DNA of 27,180 nt from a virus. Below, piece after piece: positions 22,872-27,180 of the stretch. Position 1 is the stretch's first letter. Every line of letters starts with the position of its first letter. The DNA lies in IMG/VR virus record IMGVR_UViG_3300023184_000444, positions 1 through 27,180 of that record; one strand, 5' to 3'. Both the position numbers and the translations under genes were made by a program. The notes beneath the pieces were generated by a model that saw only the letters and a program-made list of their open reading frames with translations, was not told the DNA's origin and did no database searches.

Positions 22872-23204
22872 ATGAATACAATCAACCATCTAGAAGTTAG
22901 TGGCACCCTAAAGGCGTTCACTGACAAGACAATCAAGACAAATGAATACGGTACTTCTATTACAGGCTGGCTCAACCAGCGTGAAATGGTAGACGGAACA
23001 CCACGATATGTAGTAGGCGTAGGATTCCAAGCAAAAGACCCAGCAATTATCAAGCAACTAATAGCACTAGACGGAGCCCGTCAAGGTGCATCAGCATCAA
23101 CACCAGTAGTACTATCAGGCAAGTTAACACAGTGGGTTGCCAAAAGTGACGGCAAAGATGAGTTCCGCTACCAACTACAGGTAGAGAAAATCACAGTACT
23201 GTAA
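22872..23204 (+). CDS. Putative OB-fold ssDNA-binding protein, 110 aa
   Basis: 110 residues. It begins HLEVSGTLKAFTDK, continues with a beta-rich series (YGTSITGWLNQREMVDG, YVVGVGFQAKDP), then a helical segment QLIALDGARQGASASTP, VVLSGKLTQWVAKSDGK and FRYQLQVEKITVL. The alternation fits a small OB-fold of the type found in phage single-strand DNA-binding proteins, but no diagnostic motif is present, so this is only a fold guess. The frame is open upstream through the hairpin to 22767, but AAGGAGAAAGTA precedes ATG at 22872. It stands between two stable hairpins, as highly expressed genes often do. Confidence 0.5.
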   Translation: MNTINHLEVSGTLKAFTDKTIKTNEYGTSITGWLNQREMVDGTPRYVVGVGFQAKDPAIIKQLIALDGARQGASASTPVVLSGKLTQWVAKSDGKDEFRYQLQVEKITVL

Positions 23205-23244
23205 GCAAGCAAAGGCAGGGACTAACAATCCCTGCCTTTCTTGC
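23205..23244 (+). terminator. Rho-independent terminator-like hairpin
   Basis: AAAGGCAGGGA (23211-23221) pairs with TCCCTGCCTTT (23229-23239), 11 bp around a 7-base loop. GCAAG/CTTGC (23205-23209 with 23240-23244) extends it by 5 bp, with one bulged base. It starts directly after the TAA of the preceding gene. The T-run is short, so partial termination or mRNA-end protection is plausible. Confidence 0.65.
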
Positions 23245-23324
23245 AGTACCCCACTAAAAGTAATCGGCAGCAACACACAAGTTTTATATTTCTATCAACC
23301 TACATACAAAAGAGAGAGAAAATT

Positions 23325-23498
23325 ATGTACCTATCATACTATGATATAACAGCAATAGTTATAGCGTTAGGCACTAGCCTAGTGCTGTTAGTTATTATGT
23401 TGTATGCTAACATACAACTATTAAAAGAAAATAGATTCTTAAGAGACAGACTAAAGGTATGGCGCCGTAAAGCAATACAGAATCAAGGAGAGTACTAA
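23325..23498 (+). CDS. Single-pass membrane mini-protein, 57 aa
   Basis: 57 residues: a short N-terminus, one hydrophobic helix at about 8-30 (AIVIALGTSLVLLVIMLYAN), and a strongly basic tail (LKVWRRKA) that should stay inside the cell. The start is ATG at 23325, behind the purine-rich AGAGAGAGAA; the upstream extension is unlikely. A TAATG overlap with the next gene supports it. Size and topology fit a small membrane effector (holin-like, superinfection or host-interaction factor), not decidable from sequence. Confidence 0.55.
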   Translation: MYLSYYDITAIVIALGTSLVLLVIMLYANIQLLKENRFLRDRLKVWRRKAIQNQGEY

Positions 23499-23689
23499 TG
23501 ACACAAAAAGAAATATCAAAAATAAAAAGTATGGCAGTAGATTATGCCAAATCTTTCTTATCACACAAGTATTCCGTAGAATACTCTGAACTATATGAAG
23601 CCTACTGTAATAATCGTGGAATAAATACACGCCGTTCTCATAAACTAGCACCAATAGATGAGCGATTAATAGTTAAAGGAGATAACTAA
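23498..23689 (+). CDS. Small hypothetical protein, 63 aa
   Basis: 63 residues, helical N-terminus (TQKEISKIKSMAVDYAKSF) and a basic middle around RGINTRRSHK. It is coupled by TAATG at both ends and served by AAGGAGAGTACTA before its ATG. No family recognised. Confidence 0.55.
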   Translation: MTQKEISKIKSMAVDYAKSFLSHKYSVEYSELYEAYCNNRGINTRRSHKLAPIDERLIVKGDN

Positions 23690-24045
23690 TGGGACTAGAC
23701 ATGTATCTATACGAAAAGCAAGTACATGAAGTAGCATACTGGCGTAAGGCTAATGCTATTCATGGTTGGATTATAAATACAACTAATGCAATAGATGATT
23801 GCACACCTATCAGTCTAACTAAGCAAGACCTCTATGATTTACGTGAGGTATGCATTAATGTATCCAATGTACATACAGAAGATTATGCAGAAGAAATGCT
23901 GCCACCTACATCAGGCTTCTTTTTTGGTGGCACTGGTATAGATGAATGGTATTGGCAAAACATAGAAGAAACAATTACCTTACTAAACAAAGCATTAAAT
24001 GAATCAGTAGATGATGCTATGTTTGAGTATCAGGCTAGTTGGTAA
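23689..24045 (+). CDS. Conserved phage hypothetical protein (MGLDMYL type), 118 aa
   Basis: 118 residues beginning MGLDMYLYEK, with VAYWRKANAIHGWI near residue 15-28 and PPTSGFFFGGTGIDEWYW near residue 73-90. These three landmarks recur in a family of phage proteins from many hosts that I recognise but that has no known function. It is a compact, acidic and Trp/Tyr-rich protein. Translationally coupled to the 63-aa gene (TAATG). Confidence 0.75.
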   Translation: MGLDMYLYEKQVHEVAYWRKANAIHGWIINTTNAIDDCTPISLTKQDLYDLREVCINVSNVHTEDYAEEMLPPTSGFFFGGTGIDEWYWQNIEETITLLNKALNESVDDAMFEYQASW

Positions 24046-24048
24046 GCC

Positions 24049-24177
24049 ATGACTGAGCCAAGAGATGACGATGACACTGCACTAGGTAAAGATGGTGACT
24101 GCGAGTACTGTGGTAACTTCGTGATAGAGTGTACCTGTAACAGTGAACCTGACCGCATGTATGGAGACGAAGACTAA
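24049..24177 (+). CDS. Acidic zinc-knuckle mini-protein, 42 aa
   Basis: 42 residues: MTEPRDDDDTALGKDGD, then Cys18-x2-Cys21-x6-Cys28-x-Cys30 and an acidic end. The four cysteines in this spacing can hold one zinc. Starts four bases after the previous stop without a strong ribosome site, so expression depends on coupling. It is followed by the AAGGAG site of the transglycosylase gene, which overlaps its stop. Confidence 0.5.
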   Translation: MTEPRDDDDTALGKDGDCEYCGNFVIECTCNSEPDRMYGDED

Positions 24178-24188
24178 GGAGTACTACC

Positions 24189-24626
24189 TTGGAAACTAAC
24201 ATAAAGAAATACATAGCAGTAAGCAGCAGCATACTACTAACACTAGTAACAATGGTGGGTATACCATTGAAGGCATACTCACAACAAGTAGAACGTGACC
24301 CTAAGTGTATAGATGAGTGGTCCAAGCCACGTATCTGGACACCACACCTATCCAAGATGTATGCTCTGTCATACATGAAGACTTGGTATCCCCAATGGGG
24401 CAGAGGTGAACACAAAGCACTGATGAAACTATGGGGTAAAGAATCAGGCTGGAACTACAAGGCAGACAACCCTAACTCAACAGCCTATGGCATAGCACAA
24501 GTACTAGGTACTAAACATGGTACCCCAGCCCCGCGACAGGTCGCTCGGGGGCTGGAGTATGTAGTCCATAGATACGATAGCCCATCAATTGCATGGGCAC
24601 ATTGGAGGAAACATGGCTGGTACTAA
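24189..24626 (+). CDS. Exported lytic transglycosylase (SLT/APF-like domain)
   Basis: 145 residues. Residues 1-31 look like a signal peptide: a basic start, hydrophobic VSSSILLTLVTMVGIPL, then a likely cleavage near AYSQ. The C-terminal part, LWGKESGWNYKADNP (81-95) with the likely catalytic Glu85, STAYGIAQ (97-104), and YDSPSIAWAHWRKHGWY at the end, matches the lytic-transglycosylase domain found in actinobacterial and Firmicute secreted proteins. It should cleave peptidoglycan outside the membrane, as an endolysin using the host Sec route or as a wall-modifying factor. The start is TTG at 24189, eight bases after AAGGAG. It sits apart from the structural operon. Confidence 0.8.
   Translation: METNIKKYIAVSSSILLTLVTMVGIPLKAYSQQVERDPKCIDEWSKPRIWTPHLSKMYALSYMKTWYPQWGRGEHKALMKLWGKESGWNYKADNPNSTAYGIAQVLGTKHGTPAPRQVARGLEYVVHRYDSPSIAWAHWRKHGWY
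24525..24555 (+). repeat. GC-rich hairpin inside the transglycosylase gene
   Basis: CCAGCCCC pairs with GGGGCTGG (24525-24532, 24548-24555) and GCGAC with GTCGC (24533-24537, 24540-24544), separated only by AG, with a 3-base bulge: 13 bp in a sequence far richer in GC than its surroundings. The codons it forces (CCG, CGA, CGG, GGG) are unlike those around it. Confidence 0.5.
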
Positions 24627-24777
24627 TTACATAGTACAAGTAGAGATAGAAGTAGAAGCAGATAACGATGATGCTGCACTCTTCTGGGTGCAAGATGCAG
24701 TAACTATGTATGGGGCAACTATGTCTATACATAGATGGATAGACACACGACTAAACAAGGGAGAAGCAAGTGAATAA
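24613..24777 (+). CDS. Small beta-alpha mini-protein, 54 aa
   Basis: 54 residues: a beta strand YIVQVEIEVEA, a helix DDAALFWVQDAVTMYG, a second strand and a short C-terminal helix. It starts at ATG 24613 after GGAGGAAAC, a strong site inside the end of the transglycosylase gene, overlapping it by 14 bases. An earlier in-frame ATG at 24589 lacks a site. The 26424 gene carries a similar unit at its end (a strand TFQVEAEDADEAE and helix), so both may be one small domain family. Function unknown. Confidence 0.55.
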   Translation: MAGTNYIVQVEIEVEADNDDAALFWVQDAVTMYGATMSIHRWIDTRLNKGEASE

Positions 24778-25294
24778 AACAGAAACAAAAGCAAAGATAG
24801 ATGCACTACTACCTACAACTGGACAAGATAAGTTTGGACAGTATGAGATAGGCTCACAAGGACAACGCAAGGCTGCTACATTAGTAGAGTATGCATACAA
24901 TGCTGATACAATATCAGATGATATGATACCTCATGTGTTGTTAGCACTCAAAGATATACAGGTACGTGACTATGCAATGGGACTTATAAATCCTAGGGAT
25001 GATAAAGGCTTATCGTTCTTTAAGTTATTAACAAAGCATGCACCTAAAAACTACAATGCTGCACCTACTACACTACTTGCTCTTGTGCACTACGAGAAGC
25101 ATGAAGATGGTAAGGCAGATGAATTACTACGACCAATGTTAAGAACAAATTATTCATTAGCAAGACTATTAAGTAGAGTGTTTGATTCTAACTGGCCTGT
25201 TGGTGCATTCGAAGCAATGCGTATGGAACTACACCCTAAAGTAAAAGCAGGTATATTCGGAGAGGAAACAAATGACAACAACAACAAAGAATAA
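24770..25294 (+). CDS. DUF4192-like protein, 174 aa
   Basis: 174 residues starting at GTG 24770 behind AAGGGAGAAGCAA, overlapping the previous stop by 8 bases. The segment YNAAPTTLLALVHYEKHEDG, then KADELL, NYSLARLLSRVFDSNWPVGA (about 95-146) matches the C-terminal half of DUF4192, a family I know from actinobacterial genomes and their phages, with unknown function and a tetratricopeptide-like helical layout. The N-terminal part of the canonical family is shortened here. It is the best single host marker in the window. It overlaps the DUF932 gene. Confidence 0.7.
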   Translation: MNKTETKAKIDALLPTTGQDKFGQYEIGSQGQRKAATLVEYAYNADTISDDMIPHVLLALKDIQVRDYAMGLINPRDDKGLSFFKLLTKHAPKNYNAAPTTLLALVHYEKHEDGKADELLRPMLRTNYSLARLLSRVFDSNWPVGAFEAMRMELHPKVKAGIFGEETNDNNNKE

Positions 25295-26279
25295 GTCAGC
25301 ATGGGTAAGAGGTGGCACTGCAGTTGAGGCTACCTCTGCCCGTGATGCAGCCATACAAGCAGGACTTAACTGGACTGTACGTACAGGTAAACTAACAGCA
25401 GAAGCAACACCATTTGCAATAGATGAACATGGTGTAACACCACCTACATACATAGATGTACCTAAGAAGCAGGCTATTATTCGTGAAGATAACAACACTG
25501 TCATAGGTGTAGTAGGTACTAAGTATAAGATGGTTCAGAACATGGAAGTGTTCAACGCATTGGATACATTAGTAGACTCAGGTGATGCAAGATATACTGC
25601 AGCAGGTGAGTTCAATGGTGGCTCTAACATATGGATGCTACTTGAGATACCACAAGGTATCAACGTAGCCAATGACCCACATGCTGCATTCCTGTTGGTT
25701 AAGACATCACATGATGGCTCATCATCAGTAGTAATCAAGCCAGTCATTGAGCGTTTGTTCTGTCATAATCAAATCAATGGATTGATTAGCAAGGGATATG
25801 CCAGAGGAACTAAAGGCTACAATGAATACACATATCGCATGACACATACGACTAACCAAGAACTATCTGTCAATGACATACGCAACATTACTAACCTAAC
25901 ATACACAGCCATACAAGACTATGAGTTAATAGCAAATGGATTGTTAGGGCGTAAGATGACACGTGAACAGACAGTCAACTTCTTCAAGGCAGTATGGCCT
26001 CTACCTAGTATAGTAGAAGACAAGCCATACGACTTACTCACCAGAGGTGAGCGCAAGCAACAGACTATAGCAAGAGATGCACGTGCTAGTGCATGGGCTA
26101 TCTACTCAGAGTCAGAGACACAAGAGAACATCAGAGGCACAGCCTTTGGTGCATGGCATGCAGTAGTAGAACATGCTGACCACTATGCAACAGGTGGCGC
26201 GTCTCGCCGTGCCGCCGCCACCCTGAGTGGTCGCAACGATAAGGTAAAGACTAAGGCTTTATCTTTACTTACAGTATAA
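25272..26279 (+). CDS. DUF932 family protein (TIGR03299-like)
   Basis: 335 residues, with TVRTGKLTAEATPFAIDEHG, PKKQAIIREDNNTVIGVVGTKYKMVQN and LVDSGDARYTAAGEFNGGSNIWMLL, then VIKPVIERLFCHNQI and FFKAVWPLP. These are landmarks of the DUF932 family, common in actinophages, plasmids and mobile elements, where it is often next to replication or recombination genes; the molecular role is unknown. The ATG at 25272 follows AGAGGAAACAA and overlaps the DUF4192-like gene by 23 bases. The gene ends with a GC-rich section containing a strong hairpin. Confidence 0.8.
   Translation: MTTTTKNKSAWVRGGTAVEATSARDAAIQAGLNWTVRTGKLTAEATPFAIDEHGVTPPTYIDVPKKQAIIREDNNTVIGVVGTKYKMVQNMEVFNALDTLVDSGDARYTAAGEFNGGSNIWMLLEIPQGINVANDPHAAFLLVKTSHDGSSSVVIKPVIERLFCHNQINGLISKGYARGTKGYNEYTYRMTHTTNQELSVNDIRNITNLTYTAIQDYELIANGLLGRKMTREQTVNFFKAVWPLPSIVEDKPYDLLTRGERKQQTIARDARASAWAIYSESETQENIRGTAFGAWHAVVEHADHYATGGASRRAAATLSGRNDKVKTKALSLLTV
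26178..26232 (+). repeat. GC-rich two-part hairpin at the end of the DUF932 gene
   Basis: GACCACT/AGTGGTC (26178-26184 with 26226-26232) encloses CAGGTGGCG paired with CGCCACC-C-TG (26191-26199 with 26216-26225, one bulged C). The 7+9 bp layout resembles the intercistronic hairpins elsewhere in the rightward operon, but here it is inside coding sequence, about 50 bases before the stop. Confidence 0.5.
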
Positions 26280-26329
26280 TTCTGTACGCATACTGCTTAG
26301 GCAGCAATAGCGCAGAACTCGCAGAATTT

Positions 26330-26400
26330 GTATAGTTATATCCTTAAACTATACAAGGGACGTTTCACTGGGTTGCTCCGCCAGTGGCGAACACGGAGCA
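26330..26400 (+). promoter_or_regulatory. Structured leader: AT hairpin plus H-type pseudoknot before the 147-aa gene
   Basis: GTATAGTT/AACTATAC (26330-26337 with 26347-26354) forms an 8-bp hairpin. It is followed by an H-type pseudoknot: stem 1 CACTGG/CCAGTG (26366-26371 with 26381-26386), stem 2 TGCTCCG/CGGAGCA (26374-26380 with 26394-26400), a 2-base first loop (26372-26373), no bases between stem 2 and the return strand of stem 1, and a 7-base last loop (26387-26393). These dimensions allow coaxial stacking. The ribosome binding site of the next gene begins about 11 bases downstream. Confidence 0.65.
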
Positions 26401-26423
26401 CACACAAACAACGAGAGGAACAA

Positions 26424-26867
26424 ATGAACACAATCACAATATCAGATGGAGAGAGTCACAACGGTGCCATGATTACATACACAGACCATGAGATAGCACG
26501 TATGATAGCCGAACTCAAAGACTACAAAGACAGACAAGAAAGACTTGGAGATGCAAATGTCAACCTCAACAAAGATATCCGTACGCTACGTGAAAAGGTC
26601 CGTGACTTCTTTAGTGAAGTTGAATGGTCAGACGGTGAGCAAACAGTCACTAAATCTGACGTCAATGAGTTACTTGAATCCATTGGTGCAAGTAGACTTA
26701 CATCAAGATACGGTGGTACATTCAGAATCACTGGTACCTTCCAAGTAGAAGCAGAAGATGCAGATGAAGCAGAGTCTATGTTTGTAGACAATGTAGATGT
26801 ATCGTTTAATGATGGTGATTACACCATTGACCAGACAGAAGTTAATGATGTAGAAGAAGATTACTAA
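26424..26867 (+). CDS. Hypothetical acidic protein, 147 aa
   Basis: 147 residues from ATG 26424, which follows GAGAGGAACAA; the upstream reading frame runs through the pseudoknot and is not counted. A helical, charged first half (MIAELKDYKDRQERLGD, then LREKVRDFFSEVEW) may form a coiled coil. The second half is a small beta-alpha unit (FRITGTFQVEAEDADEAESM) and an acidic tail (VNDVEEDY). Not recognised. The combination of coiled coil and small domain could be a regulatory or scaffold protein. Confidence 0.6.
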   Translation: MNTITISDGESHNGAMITYTDHEIARMIAELKDYKDRQERLGDANVNLNKDIRTLREKVRDFFSEVEWSDGEQTVTKSDVNELLESIGASRLTSRYGGTFRITGTFQVEAEDADEAESMFVDNVDVSFNDGDYTIDQTEVNDVEEDY

Positions 26868-27046
26868 TGAGTAAACAATTTCAAGATTCATTAGACCGTA
26901 TGGCTGAAGCAGCACAAACAGTACTAGATGGATTACTAGATGAAATAAATAAACCATCATGGTCATGCAATACTTGTGGTGCTACTACAACAGACCCAGA
27001 GAATAAATTAATTACATATTTTCACATGGATTGTCCAGGAAAATAA
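26867..27046 (+). CDS. Zinc-finger mini-protein, 59 aa
   Basis: 59 residues: a helical N-terminus (LDRMAEAAQTVLDGLLDEI), then Cys34-x2-Cys37 and His53-x2-Cys56, a CxxC-x15-HxxC site. It is linked to the preceding gene by a TAATG overlap. The zinc site is plausible from spacing; target unknown. Its end is followed by a structured non-coding stretch. Confidence 0.6.
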   Translation: MSKQFQDSLDRMAEAAQTVLDGLLDEINKPSWSCNTCGATTTDPENKLITYFHMDCPGK

Positions 27047-27067
27047 ACTCGGCGCAACACGCCAGCA

Positions 27068-27103
27068 TCATCATACATAGTCCGTCACACTATGCTATGA
27101 TGA
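27068..27103 (+). repeat. 13-bp hairpin downstream of the zinc-finger gene
   Basis: TCATCATACATAG (27068-27080) pairs with CTATGCTATGATGA (27090-27103), 13 bp with one bulged base and a 9-base loop. There is no T-run. It separates the gene that ends at 27046 from the structured leader at the right edge; an attenuator or 3-prime-end stem is likely. Confidence 0.45.
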
Positions 27104-27104
27104 G

Positions 27105-27180
27105 AGCAGGTTAGAGGTGGCAGGGTTTTGGTTCTCTCCTTGTTCCTGCTCCTCTAATCTACTTAACAAGGGAGAACTAT
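27105..27180 (+). promoter_or_regulatory. Leader with Shine-Dalgarno-masking and competing pairings (runs off right edge)
   Basis: AGCAGG (27105-27110) can pair with CCTGCT (27145-27150), and TTAGAGG (27111-27117) with CCTCTAA (27151-27157). The arms alternate, so forming one pair constrains the other. GTTCTCTCCTTGTT (27131-27144) pairs with AACAAGGGAGAAC (27165-27177), 13 bp with one bulged base, burying the AAGGGAG ribosome binding site. The window ends with CTAT, so an ATG for the next gene probably completes just outside. Confidence 0.5.

Noticed and set aside
26328-26423. N-terminal extension of the 147-aa gene through the pseudoknot
   Set aside because: The upstream ATG has no ribosome binding site, the encoded peptide is unlike the rest, and GAGAGGA precedes the ATG at 26424.

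Overview
The window looks like part of a tailed bacteriophage genome whose host is probably an AT-rich actinobacterium, such as a freshwater planktonic lineage. The host call is an inference. It rests on a DUF4192-like protein (a family I know from actinobacteria and their phages), several short hypothetical proteins of a type I associate with actinobacteriophages, the modest GC content by eye, and strong Shine-Dalgarno sites throughout. No integrase, tRNA, CRISPR array, insertion sequence or bacterial housekeeping gene was seen. Family names are from memory of sequence motifs; no search was run.

Layout. Positions 1-20727 form one leftward (minus-strand) block of packaging and structural genes, read from right to left: large terminase (TerL), a very basic protein, portal, two small proteins, a giant 1858-residue protein, two proteins of about 500 residues, a scaffold-like acidic protein, an N4-gp56-type major capsid protein, then a run of tiny and often lysine-rich proteins, a glycosyltransferase, a methyltransferase, more tiny proteins, a probable neck or adaptor protein, and a tail fibre that runs off the left edge. 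Most genes touch or overlap (TAATG or ATGA junctions), so the block is probably translated from long polycistronic messages. No tape measure or tail-tube gene is visible. Together with the giant and mid-sized virion-like proteins this favours a podovirus-like particle, but only weakly.

Positions 20728-21288 are a non-coding divergent control region full of inverted repeats. From 21289 to the right edge the genes run rightward and are small and mostly non-structural: a DUF2493 (SLOG-like) protein, a DUF4326 protein, several mini-proteins, a possible OB-fold ssDNA-binding protein, a one-pass membrane peptide, zinc-binding mini-proteins, an exported lytic transglycosylase, a DUF4192-like protein, a DUF932 protein, and further unknowns.

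The most notable content is RNA-level structure in the rightward operon. Two leaders, before the DUF2493 and DUF4326 genes, share a sequence block and a two-part hairpin with three consecutive compensatory G-C/C-G swaps. A textbook H-type pseudoknot lies just upstream of the gene at 26424. The leader at the right edge can hide the Shine-Dalgarno site of the next gene and has competing pairings. Strong hairpins follow other genes, and two GC-rich ones lie inside coding sequence. Taken together these suggest that the early operon is controlled by many cis-acting RNA elements, possibly including an undescribed phage RNA motif.
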